Shown piece by piece: positions 34,946 through 46,643 of a stretch of 64,000 bases of DNA. The DNA lies in the NCBI RefSeq assembly GCF_033297395.1, contig NW_027041824.1, positions 2,261,687 to 2,325,686 of the forward strand. Direction: 5' to 3'. The stretch comes from Canariomyces notabilis. Lineage: Eukaryota; Ascomycota; Sordariomycetes; Sordariales; Chaetomiaceae. The first letter of the stretch is position 1, and each line of letters begins with the position of its first letter. Under the pieces are notes generated by a model. It ran no database searches. It was not told the DNA's origin and saw only the letters and a list, made by a program, of their open reading frames with translations. Position numbers and translations under genes: made by a program.

Positions 34946-35631
34946 ATGGCATCAATCGCCCGCTCATCCCTGCTGCGGCAGGCTGCTTCGACGACAAAGT
35001 TCTCAGCTGCGACAAGGCCAGCCTTCCAGCAGACCAGCATCGCCAACGCCGTGCGAGCAACCGCCTTCCACACCACAGCCAGGAGGGACCTGCTCCCTCC
35101 TCTTCCGCGTGCGTCATATATCCATTCCAGCATCAGAATATAACAGAAAGCAATTTACTAACTGCTTGAGCAGAACGCGTCGAGGGCACAGGTACGAGCC
35201 AATCCAGTCTTGCGATCACGAGGGCAGCGACCTTTTTCGTCTAGTTCTCTCTCTAACATAAAAACTCTCCCTGTTTAGTGAACGATGCTTCCCCGGTACC
35301 ACCAACCTCCCCGTCACACGGGTCCTACCACTGGACCTTTGACCGGCTCGTGGCCGGGTCCCTGATCCCGCTCACCGTCGTCCCCTTCGCTGCCGGCTCG
35401 CTGAACCCGACGCTCGACGCCATCCTCTGCGCCACCATCCTCATCCACTCGCACACCGGTTTCCAGAATATCATCATCGACTACGTGCCCGCCTACAGGA
35501 CCCCGCGCGCCCGCAAGCTGTTCATGTGGGGTCTCAACGCCGCCACCGTCGTGGTCGGCTTGGCCCTGTACGAGTTTGAGACCACTGATGTGGGCATCAC
35601 CGAGACTATCAAGCGCATATGGACTGCATGA
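34946..35631 (+). CDS. SDH4: Succinate dehydrogenase membrane anchor small subunit (CybS/SDH4)
   Basis: Three exons, 34946-35108, 35174-35191 and 35279-35631; the middle one is only 18 nt. The introns are 65 and 87 bp and frame is kept throughout; 177 residues. The first 50 or so residues are a mitochondrial presequence (Arg/Ser/Ala-rich). The mature part shows the CybS pattern: SYHWTFDRLVAGSLIPL, then membrane helices. A histidine (IHSH) precedes an Asp-Tyr pair (IIIDYVP) by 11 residues, matching the haem ligand and quinone-site positions of SDHD. With SDH3 it anchors complex II in the inner membrane and passes electrons to ubiquinone. Length is normal for the family. Confidence 0.93.
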
Positions 35632-37533
35632 AAGGAGACAGCTGGCTGAAGTTTGGCTGGGATGTGGGCTGGGACCTTTGGGCAGTAGCGAGGCAGGGGC
35701 TGGAGCTCGACTTTGGGCAGTCGAAGAGAGGGCACGCTGTCTTGTGTATTGTACACACTCCATCTACTACATTTCTGCTTTCTTTCCTTGACCATTCCCT
35801 TGGAGCATCTCAGCGTGGGATCCAGTGTTGGTGTCGTGAAGACAGTATTGTGAGGATGGGAAACAGGAAGCAAGTTCGGAGGGAACTCTTGCTATCCGCG
35901 GCGTGGAGCTGCAATGTGCTCCCTGTAATCACACCTCGAAGGTGACGGAGCTGTTGGGGTGAATGGAGCATGGCCTTTTGCGTGGCATTTTGTATCCCTT
36001 GTTAAATCACGAGGCAGACTAACCTGCGAGCATTTTCTGGCTGAATGTCTCTCATTCGTCCGGAAGCCTCCGCTTCCCGCTGCGGTGGAAGTGGCGCGTA
36101 CAGGAAGCTGGCATATCCGAGCTCAACCACCAACCGGCGGCGACGGCCTTGCATGGACCCCACAAAACTTCGGAAACTCCCCCGTGCTCGGTACTCAGTT
36201 TGCATACTTAAACTCGTTTCTTCCTCCACATCGACCAAACTCAACATCTCGTCATACACGCCATAAAGAAAATCCAAACTTGCATTGGCTCAATGAGTGA
36301 GATATCATGGTCGCATCAAGACGAAGCCACGGTTTGTTAGTCATCGCTGCCGCTATGCCACACCGACGCCCGGGTTTCCGCTTGATGCAGGCTCCGTTGG
36401 CTTCTTGGGTATGTTCATGCGCTACATATACAGCACACTATTTCTCCCGTCTCCTACCTTTTCATTTTCTGTTCTCATTTTCACTCGTTCTGGCACCCTT
36501 GGCTCGGTCACAGTATGTCGAGTCCTCGTTCCTCATGCCCCTTCCATTTCATGTCTTCCGCTTTGAACGCCCGACAGTGTCGGTCAATTCTAGGTAGTGT
36601 TCAGCCTTATCCCCGACCAAAAGGGGCTGTTTACAGCAGCGCCGCCGCGCACCTCCTTTTGTGCCACACGCCTCTCCGCCAGGCGGCTTGCTGCCAATCC
36701 TGGGGCTCTCAGCGGTAAGGGGCAGACACCCGGATGATAGTAGTGTGGGGTATAGGGTATGTCGGGTCTCTCTGTCAGATACATTTCCTTATAAGTTATC
36801 TCTTGTCTTGTTGTTGTGATTCCGAGGTCTTTCGATTCATCTCGTAAATCTGGGGTTCGACAGTTCCTTTGCTCATGTCCCAAGTGCTTGCTCCATCTGT
36901 ACACAAGCCATTTGTTACATTTATGACACTCTTCGTCCGAGCTATTGCTATGAGTACACCCTTATCACGGGGATGCCGTGATTGGGGCTTTTGGAGCTTC
37001 ATATCACTACCGCTACTCTGGCCCAACCTTCTTTCCCGTCTTCGTTTGACTGATGAACCCAACAGAAGGTCACCAAGAGCTTCTCTGCAAGTCAAACTTG
37101 ACTATCTGGACGTGGGAAGTATTTTCATGGTTAAGCTTTAACGAAAACCAAGATATTGCAGGAATTCCCATCAAATAGCAGAAGGAACTTGGTTCCAGAC
37201 ACCAAAGGAAAGAACAGCGAAGACTGCCTTCCTTCCCGTCCATCCTTGCTCATACTAGCTAGGTAGTGGACGCATTATCCAACTGTCCAGTCCAAAGCCG
37301 ACCCCGAACGCTCCTGTGGTTTCAAACAAGTCATGAGATAGTATCTTCTTTCCCCGGCTGCTCCAGGCAGTCGATCGAAGTTTCCCCAATCCGGTGATAA
37401 GCAGCATTATTCGACCATTAAGAAAACGCCAGCGGGGTATATCCATCCCATCCATTACGCCAACCTTGAAGCTACCACGTCAGCTTCCCGACCGAACCGT
37501 TTGAAGGAAATCCGAATGCCCTTATTCCCGCCT
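35632..37533. other. Intergenic region, SDH4 to Zn2Cys6 gene
   Basis: 1.9 kb between two convergent genes. I see no supported gene; short frames at 36.3-36.6 kb (+) have no start context or partners. A pyrimidine-rich stretch lies at about 36430-36520. Confidence 0.45.
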
Positions 37534-39296
37534 TCATATGGCATACCCAGTGAGGCAGTTCTCAAGAGCAATATTTATCGATCCAAGATATGGTTCTAGA
37601 TTCGCGCTTTAGTATACACGTCGTCAACGAGTACGGCGAAACTTGGAAAGTTGGAAGACTCTCACCTGCAATCTTCCACCTCTTGGAAAACACCTCGAGC
37701 GACTTCTTCAGGTCTTCAACTTTGCGGGGCCAGCTGGTATCTTGGAGTATCCCATCTCCGTGAGTGATCAGCAGCATCGACGCATAATACATGGCGAAGC
37801 CCCAGCAAGGAGCCAGCGTTCCCGCACTGAGTCGAGCCTCTGACCTGGCGGCACCTACGGCCACGTCGTGGATAAATTTGATGATGGGTCGGATAGTATC
37901 AGCAAGCCCAACATTGTTCGGGTCTGGAACCGGCATCGGGCCAACTGTAAAGAGGCTGGGCTGGTTGAGCTTCATTAACGCTCTAACAATCCACAGGTTA
38001 GCTTTGCCGCTAATGCGCGAACAGGGAGAAAATACATGAAATTGGTGCCCACCGCTGCGTTACGGTCTCCATTTATCCAGCTTCCCGAAACCAAGTCGGT
38101 TGTGTGCTGGGTAATGGCGCTAGAAAGGTCGAGGACGCTCATCGAACTAGGAGTGGGAGGGTGCAAAACTCGGCTAAGAAACAACGCAGAGCTTGCCTCT
38201 GGCAGGACGATGCCGTCGATATGGTCGATATTGCCATCGCGAATTACCTTTCCCGTGCTGTCGAAGTGCATCACTAGACTCCCAGGCAGATATTGGTCGC
38301 AGGATTCTGGGCACGGAATCACGGCTTCCAGGACGGAGTCGGCCGTGTGCATCGGATACTTTTGGTTTTCGTATGCGATGTTCAGGAGGCTGGCCCAGAA
38401 TTAGCTGCTCGCTCATATTCGCTTTCCAGGATGACTCTTACCCGTCAACATATACGATGGACCACCACAGGATGGAGCAAAGCTTCAACTCCCTCGGCAT
38501 CGACTGCTTCCGTTCTACAGCCCAGAACAGCTTGTTATGCCAGCCAAACGCTTTGGTCATTTGGAAGCAACGGCCAAGCGTCAAGTAGGCCTGCTGGGGC
38601 AGGGAATGCGAAAACTCATACATGGAGACGAGAAGCTCGGCTTGCAGGAGTTGTGTCGACATTGGGGCACTACTTTGGATGAGGCCCAAGAGGGACTTCG
38701 CTGTTTGGTACACGCTGTCTTGGACGACCGAGCCGGGCGTCGGATTTGGTGGACGGGCAATCATGGACATGCAGAGAGCCAGGGCACAGGTTTCTGCCGA
38801 GGGGTTCTGCCACGTCTCGCTCAGCTGCTTCTCGAAGGTAGCCCGTTCGACAATAGTGAACCACGTGTTCACGCCGGCGAAGTAGGATGACACGGCTCGC
38901 TCGAGACCTTGCCGGTTGTCGAACATGTCCAGGACAGTCGTCAAGGCCAGGGAATGGAGATCCTTAGCGGAGCTGATGGGAGAGAACAAGGAAGCAGTGA
39001 TGGGCGAGGGGAGCTGACGACCTGCGAGCAGTGCGAGCACCGACGCGCTCGTGCTTGGTGAGCGTACGACATCTTCCTCATGCAAGCAGGGCTGGGATGC
39101 CCTAGTGGAGGAGACCGGGTGGTTAGCAAAGATCCCTAACAACTTGAGGGTTGGTATAAGCTCACTGTTTGCAGCGGCCGCATGATGGGAGCGCCTTATC
39201 GCAACCCTTCTTCTTGATCCTACAGCACACACAAGCTCTTGCCGACTTGGGGCCCGTCGGTTGCGGGGATGATGCTGGAGATGAGGTCTTGGACAT
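37534..39296 (-). CDS. Zn2Cys6 transcription factor with fungal-specific domain
   Basis: Five minus-strand exons, 39296-39166, 39101-38442, 38389-38036, 37982-37666 and 37595-37534, with introns of 64, 52, 53 and 70 bp all in frame; 507 residues. The binuclear zinc cluster is at the N-terminus: C22, C25, C32, C39, C42 and C49 with the basic RIKKKG stretch, plus an extra C24. The first intron splits the cluster before C49. Residues from about 80 onward match the fungal-specific transcription factor region (LTTVLDMFDNRQGLERAVSSYF; LWWSIVYVDGLLNIAYENQ). The protein ends PYLGSINIALENCLTGYAI. Such proteins bind CGG-type half sites as dimers; targets cannot be inferred, since no metabolic cluster lies beside it. 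Confidence 0.88.
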
Positions 39297-42200
39297 GGTT
39301 GCTGGCCGATGATCCTCGATGAGCGATCAGTCAACGCTGCAGTGAGATAGGACGGCATGGATGTCTTCTGACCGTGGACCCGTCGGCCGACTTGAAGCCT
39401 CGCAGCCCTGACATGTTTATTAAATGCCAGGAGCCTACTGAGGCAACCTTGGATGCTGATATGGAAGCACGCCATGACGATGCACTGCTGCACTGAGAAC
39501 CAAAAACGGTTCTTGGTTAAGCTCTCTGCAGGCCAGCAAGCCACAACGGAGCTTTGTCACCCGGACGGCAGCCCGTAGGCTTGGTTGCGGCGCCGGGCTT
39601 GAGATCGGTTGTTGGCGCGACATTGGAGCTACTTGGCCAATGAGGTCGGATACCGCGAATCCTACCCTTGGCGCTGAGCCCCGATCCCCAACCCCCCATG
39701 CAAAACCCATGCTGGCCGTACCTACATGCTGCAAGATCTGCTTTGCGTTTGGCGCGACAGTACGTACAATAGCTGTAGTGTATTCCATGAGGGCGCCTGG
39801 AAGATGGTTTCAGGCCTGCACATCACCACATCGGTAGATCGACCCGGGTTGAGGATGTGTTTCTCGGCCTCCAGTCTCGGCAAGGTACGGGTGTTACAAA
39901 CAAATCAGGGCCGTCACTTTCCCGTCGTAGCCGGCCCAATGGCCTACATCATTAAGTCATCCGTTCTGAAGATAGATCTTGTATGCACATAGATAACATA
40001 CAAACAGGTTGCATTCCATAACTATCATAACTATCTGGGTTCTAAACTCGGTATCGAGACAGAATAGAATCTGCCTGCAAAGCTGCTAAATAAACATCAG
40101 ACATTCTATTCAAAACAGCCGGGAGACTCTGCACGAGGGCGCTTACCGTACAAATAAAGCTGCCTTATTAGAATCGTTCAAGTTATCTTGGCAGCATACA
40201 ATGACGAGTCCCCCGTACATACATAGCAACGTCCAAGTCCAATGGCACCACTCAAATATTTGGTGTCTTTCAACGTTGCACTACCCCAGGAATAGAGTTG
40301 AAATGTAACGTTTCAAAAAAGAAGAATGTTTCAACCGCAAATGCGTTTTCCGAATCCCGATCGCCTGTTTCTCATCCGAAGGTCCAGTCGAGGAAGGCTG
40401 GAAGAGGGAGGAAAGAGGGCCCCCACACTCCATTCCCACTCCCTTCCAGTGGGTCCAGCCCTATCAGGATCAGATCGTGGCTTGTGCGGCGTGGAAAAGC
40501 TCCCACACAACGTGGCCGCCGTTGTAGGCCGGGTCTGTGCGCACAAGCCCCGCGGGAAACAATGGTTCCGGCCAAGATCAAGGAATTGTCCGGCGGTGAG
40601 GTCCGGATGGATTGTACCAGTGCTTGCAAGTTCGCGGAGGCCTTCGGCGATCCAGGATGGAAATCATGGAATGGAGGCTGGCGCAATTGGCCAGTGGTGG
40701 CTCGTGATGCTTTTCTTTTCTTTCCCTTTTCTTTGCTTTTGAGAGACGCCATTCTGGGATCTTCGATCGATTAACGAACCGTTTACCCGCAATGGAGATC
40801 GACGGGCTTGCTGCTAAACCCATCTCGGGCCGCAATGCAAACAGATGTCTCGCCGAACCATGGCGCCGCCCAAACGCCACAGCCGATACACGACCAGCCA
40901 TTCAACTAGTGTACACTACAGGCATCGGCGATCACTCGGTATAAAGAGTGATATATCTGTAACACCAGCTGAGATGCCTACCTTCAGCTCGTGGTCGGGT
41001 ACAATAACCACAACCGCGCTGTCAGGTGATTGATTGTATTGCCGAGCGAGCGGCTAGTGTGGCACGAAATGAGGACGACGGGAGGCCAGTCGCGGCAAAG
41101 TCGGTATGTACAATACCTCATATCCAGTACAATATGTACACACTCAGCATGTTCAGATGGCCAAGCCCAAAGCTAACCCCAACAGACTGTCAACTACCGT
41201 TGCACAGCGTGGCCGTTTCACGGCAGTTGTGTATCGTGTGATTCCCGGGGACGGCCTGGGGGTTTGTCTGGCCAGGGGTTGGTTGTTACTGCTGCCGAGC
41301 ATCCCCGGTACAGCTGAAGTGGTGTGGCTGTGTTGTTGCTGCTTGTTTCCACATATAGTAGGCAGGTTTCCTCCCAGTCGTCCCGGGAACCAACAACAGA
41401 GTGAACAGACCTTTTTCCCTTCCTTGGAGCCGAGATGCAGACTTCCCGAACTGGTACTCTACATACAGTACCGCCAGGACTTCCATTTGTCGAGTTGTCG
41501 GCGGAAAGAGACTGAGGAATTCACTCACCACAGTACGGCGCGCCGGAACCCCGTTCGCATAGCGACGCTACCTAGGAGCCGTGTTTGTCTGGCTGGAGTG
41601 TTGGAGCCTCGCCATTTATAGACGACAGTGCAGTACCTACATTGGGAAATTAGAGCGTGCGAAGGAGCTTGAACCGCTGCGGCTGATTACGAGGGGTTGG
41701 CGATTCATCCAACTTCACACGTTGATGTGTTGTACATTGAGATTTGGATGGAAGGGCAGGGACGGAAGTGGCTGCTAACGGCGTGGTGGGTGGCGGGCGG
41801 AGGGGTATATAGGCAAGTGCAAGGCAGCAGGTCTTCAACAAGAACCACTACGCTTTCAACGGCGTTGTGGTGTAGCGGTTCCAGCGTGGGCGTTGAGAAA
41901 ATTCCTAGATAGCCTCTGGTTGACGAGTGTTACTGTCCCAGACTGCTGCCCGGGCTCGAACGCCTACCTCTTTTTTTGGGTTCGATTCCTCGATCAACCA
42001 CTATTTTTTCAATTTTTATTGAACGTACCAGTCATGAGCTTGTTTTCTGTCTTTCGTATGCTGCCCAAGAATTTAAGGAGCGGCTCCTTCCTTCGCCTTG
42101 TCAATATTTGTAACGTGGAACAAACCTCATGAGTGAAAGGAAACGAATCTCTCAAGAGTCGTATACACAAGATTGCTATGCATGCTCATTCATCATGAAA

Positions 42201-42300
42201 TGCCCGTCTCGTATAGTAAAGCGATCGCGTCCCATCGTTACCTAAACCATCTTAGACCACACCTTGCAACAAAAAGGAAAACCAGCAAGCTCGGACCATC
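39297..42300. other. Intergenic region, upstream of the Zn2Cys6 gene
   Basis: Three kilobases with no protein gene I can support. A tatata element lies near 41806, followed by a region at 41861-41999 with tRNA-promoter-like boxes and a T7 run (listed separately). The rest shows only short random frames. Confidence 0.45.
41861..41999 (+). other. Pol III-like sequence cluster, possible tRNA relic
   Basis: Contains an A-box-like TGGTGTAGCGGTT at 41868-41880, a weak B-box-like GGCTCGAACGCC at 41953-41964, a T7 run near 41971, and a better B-box GGGTTCGATTCC at 41988-41998. GGCGTT at 41861 pairs with AACGCC at 41959-41964, and GGTTGA at 41918 pairs with TCAACC at 41994-41999. No arrangement gives a full cloverleaf, so I do not call a tRNA gene. 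Confidence 0.2.
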
Positions 42301-45010
42301 TCACAGGGTCCACGAATCGACCATGTCCTCACCTTGGCCCTGGCCCAAACCGGACGGTGTCGGCGGCGGCAGATTGCCAACCTTGGTGCACAGCCAGCAG
42401 CTGGCGTACATGTTGACGCGGTCAATGCACGCACCGGGCTTCCTGTCGCCGACCTGCTTGCCGACGAATCCGTGCTGCTCGAACACGCCAATGTACCACG
42501 GCTGCCTGGCCGCGCTCCGCAGCAGCACCCGCCCGCCCATGGCCAGGGCACGGTTGAGCTTGCGGATTTGCCTGGCCGCGGCATCGGTACCCGGATCGAA
42601 CCAGTCCATGCTGTCCATGACAATGGCGGCCGTCAGGGTGCCCGGGCTGATCCGCGCAATGACCTCGTCAATCTCATCCGTGTGGATGCGCAGCCCGTCA
42701 AAGGCGCCCGGTTGGCTGAGGCGGGCATGCGCCTCGGGAGAGAGATAGTCCAGCGCGCACTGTCGCGAGAACTGGCCCGCAAGGGTAACGTAGTAGTACG
42801 GGTTGTCCGTGGCGAGGTGGGTGGTCTCGACGACTGGATCGAGCGTGTCGACCATGTAATGCCAGACTGCGTGGGACCGGGTATTCTTGGCTTTCACGGC
42901 CGACGTCTTCACATTGAGCGCGTGGTTCGACTCGATCATGGCGAGCTGGTTCTTGGGCACGCCGAGGGCGGTCCAGAGGAATGTCTCCGAGTTGATAATC
43001 AGATTATTGACAAGGCGGTTGAACAGGGCCGGGCGGATCTTGGAGTGCCAAATCTGTCGCTGCTTGGACAACGTCTCTGCTGACAGCAGCTCCTTGACTG
43101 CAGAACGACATCCAAAGACATGGGAAATCCATCGGAAAGCGCGGATTGCGTGCTTACTCCCACCAGTATCGTAGAGGCCCCGTCCACGGGTGCTGGTAAA
43201 GATCCTGGCGTTGTTGAGCCAGTACTGGAATGCCCGGCTGGAGAGGTGAGGCGACAGTTTGGACAGGAGAAGTGACCGGAACTCGGGGTGCTTGCCCTCG
43301 CCAAAAATCTTCCAAAAGTCTTCGTACGGGAGAGCGGTGTAGCAGGCGACCTTGAGTTCCAAAAGGTGGTTCTGGGATGGGTTCAGGTCGATGGCGTGGA
43401 TCCGAGCCGGGCCCTGCATGGCATAGGAGAGAATGTTGTCGCCGGCGCTCGTGATGGCCAGAACAACATCGTCGGGGCCTAGCTTGAGCAGGTCCCGGTC
43501 CACCCGGGAATCTTCCCACGTGAAGGCGTAGATGTACTCGTCGTTGAACTGAGTGTGCTTTTCGAGTTGGTCATTGTAGTAGATCCGCCAGTGGTGGTTC
43601 TGGTAGAAGAAGGAAGGGAGCGGCAGATTGGCGGAGAGATTCCCAACGGCAGCATCGAACGCCTTGGAGCGGATCTCTGGGGCAGTCCTTTCGACGGCAC
43701 GAGCCAGCGCATTAGCTCCCTTTTGTCCATTCGACGGCAGGAGGTACGGGGACTCTGTCGCCAACGCATCGATGCGTTCAATAATCTCGTGGGGCAGACT
43801 TGACGAGGAGAAGGGTTTCTTGTGGCATCCCAGCCAAATATAGTAAGGGATGGAGCCCAATTTGCTGTTCCGCAGGTTGGCCGTGAGGATGGTCCCAAAT
43901 CGGTACTCAAGGTAGTCCCTGCGGCCGGGCTCGAGGGCAACCCGGTCGAGATCGAACCATGCGCGCCAAAAGGTCCGCCCGAGATAATTGACATGGCGGT
44001 CAACCAAACCGCCAGTGTAGTTTCGGAAGGTCACATCGGCCTCAGACTGGACGTAGAAATCAACCGCACCCATGATGCCATCGGGAGAAAGAAGGGACGT
44101 CAGCGAGTCTATGACCGAGTAGTAATCGGGCTGCAAACTTGTTAGTAGCTGTTTTCACGCCCATTTTGGCGCATGTACGCACAATCATCGACAAGCTGTA
44201 CGACATGGTAATTAGGTCAGCGCCTCCATGTTCTGGACGACGCTGATCAAAATAGCTCGGAGGTGAACGGGATGAAGGAGTCGCCGGCTCAGAGAGACCA
44301 TTTTCGTAGTCCTCGAGGCGGAATTTCCTCGCATCTTCGCAAATCACCTTGACATTTGTCCAGCCGAGCCGGGCGAACCGTTTCCGGGCCACCTCGCAGA
44401 GCGAAGGGGAGAAGTCGACAAGATATACGCTGGAGAAGAACTCGGGGACGTTGACGAATTCAGACATGGCTTCAATGTTCCATCCCGTCCCGCCGCCAAC
44501 CTGAGGGAGAGTCAGTCCTGTGGGTCGTGTTCTCAGATGGGTAGGAAAAACCAACGTCAACCCAGATACGTCTTCTCTTGGCAACCCCGTCTGCCTTCTC
44601 GGCCTTGAACTTGAGCTGCGCTGCAGCGAGCCCCAGCATGTCCTCGCGGCCTTTGAGAAGTGCCTTCCTCGTCACATCGTACTTTGGACGTAGTCAGAAA
44701 TCTCCGTCCTCACAGAACATGGGCTGCGAACTGGGGATTCACATACGGCGCCAGCCTGACTGGCATAGAACGACTCGAGGGCATTCTGCTGGCTGCCGTG
44801 GGCGCCAGAATGCGGCTTCAAGAAGCACGAGTAGCAGAAGAGCAAGATCGACTTCACGAGGCTCGGCTCCTCGTCGTTGCCATTCTGCGACGGCTTGCTT
44901 GAGAGTTGGTAGAGGCCGATGGAAAAGAATACCACACCGGCAATACCAGCGAAGAAAATCTTTGGACTGATGCCATCAGGGGGCGTAATGTTACCACCAA
45001 GAGAAGCCAT
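42301..45010 (-). CDS. BTA1: BTA1, bifunctional betaine lipid (DGTS) synthase
   Basis: Minus-strand exons are 45010-44747, 44681-44556, 44500-44183 and 44130-42301, with introns of 65, 55 and 52 bp, all phase 0; 845 residues. A membrane segment lies near residues 17-35. An N-terminal S-adenosylmethionine methyltransferase domain has motif I VDVGGGTGWN at about 129-138 and the LVDFSPSLCEVA acidic strand. A C-terminal BtaA-like (DUF3419) domain contains FTWEDSRVDRDLL, DNILSYAM and IHAIDLNPSQNHLLELK. The BtaA part moves the 3-amino-3-carboxypropyl group of SAM to diacylglycerol; the methyltransferase part adds three methyl groups to give DGTS. This phosphorus-free lipid replaces phosphatidylcholine in fungi short of phosphate. 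I did not see a CACGTG (PHO-type) site in the 500 bp upstream. Confidence 0.93.
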
Positions 45011-46643
45011 GGTATTCTCTCATAGTGTGAGGATGAGAGAGAGGTTGTTGAAACAAGAGTCCTTTCGCGGTGAGGAACAGACAGACGAAAGCGGATTGAA
45101 CCGTATGAGGGAAGAAGCAGCTCCAAGGGACGAGATGGCAAAACAAGTCGGCTGTCCTAATATAGTTGACTAGGTATCTTTCACGGGCGCAAACGGTTCG
45201 CTGCGAGAGTGCTACCACAATAAAGTACTGTACAGTATACTGGCAATGCCACCTGTACAACACATCCCGTCATGGGGCATGTTGCCGCCTCTCGCTCGTC
45301 TGAACTTAGATCGATCAGCGGATTGCCGTACAGGGTAGACTGTGACCCCACAGCACATTGGGGGTGCTGTGTTGTGTGTCGGCTACCGGCCAATCGCTTG
45401 CCCACATGGGGTTGGTATGGTCGAGATGGCGCAGAGTGCATCTCAAGGGGAAAGCGAGCCGTGTGCGCTGAATCGGATGCGGTCAAGTTGTCCCGGTAGT
45501 GTAAACATGATGTGGCCTCGTAGCCGATCGGGACCCCGGCCCTCTTGCTCATGCAGGGACCTGGAAGAGAAAAGTTGATGGATACCGAGTCGACCAAACC
45601 TGTGTTCCCGCCATTTGATCCATTTCACCAATAATGTGCATACCGGCATACATACTCAGGGACCTGTTGTGCAACACCATCTCTGCCCTGGGTTTGATTC
45701 TAGCGACCCGGGCAATGGTAGCCACGGTTGAACGCAGGAGTCATGGTCAAGTGAAAGATAATCTCATATCTTAGGCCACGATTGCCTCTGCCCGCCCCTC
45801 TCTGTATGCATGGTGGGGTCAAGCTTTGGAAGCCAATCGGGGAAATGCATACGACCACGGGAAAGGTTCCAACGCTGTCATAAGGCATGTGGCCTCTTGA
45901 AATGTCGGGTGTTCAAACAAGACCCGTTTTCTGCGACGAAGCGGTTGTGCAACATCAACTTAAAATCTCTTGGTGTTGCCGACTTCCGCTTGACGGAAGG
46001 CGCTCTCCTGGCAGTTCTCAGATGCGGACGGACTCCTAGTGTAAGAATGTCGGCTGACCAAATACCTATCACAACGATAATGAACGTCGATCCGAGATGA
46101 TAGGGAAAACGCTCAAACTTCGCTATTGTCCACTGCGGTTCGCATCAAGGTGCCATTGTAGTGAGGGAAAAGATCCATTGAAGACGTCCTTCCTGCCGAC
46201 TGTACGGAATACTTTTGATCAACAAATGGGAAGGGGCGAGCGTTTTTGTGTTCCCGGGCGCCAACAGTAACCGAAGTTAAGAAACTCGACTTAGCGATAT
46301 CGCTAATGTGACCTCAAAGTTAACACTTTGTATGCTGCTGAGTCAGCGAGCCCCAAGTTGCCTGCGGGTGGCCTCACTGGCCTGTGCAGTGGCTGCCGAG
46401 ACAGGGATGTGCCACGTCTCGGCGCGACGACAATCATTGGAGGGGTGACGTGCATTGTGCTCCGAAGGAAGCCTGGGGCAACGACGACCGAGTTTCGCGA
46501 CTGCTAGTTCGGACCGGCACGGGCGCGCCCAGGAAACCGCTCTCTCAGCAACCGAGATTACAGAAATCGTGGAAATTTGTTGTTGGTAAACGACGGGGGC
46601 CATTGCACCGCTCGATACGAACGACGGCATCGGGTCCACCAAG
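45011..46643. other. Divergent intergenic region, BTA1 and ADA3
   Basis: 1.6 kb between divergent starts, with no gene seen. Holds a GTACTGTAC palindrome near 45227-45236 and presumably both promoters; the last 200 bp before ADA3 may be 5' UTR. Confidence 0.45.

Noticed and set aside
41861..41964. tRNA gene of 104 nt with an intron
   Set aside because: The outer ends pair over 6 bp and an A-box is present, but no T-arm or anticodon arm forms and the B-box overlaps the 3' pairing segment.
42334..43083. 249-codon + strand frame inside BTA1
   Set aside because: Antisense shadow of the last BTA1 exon.
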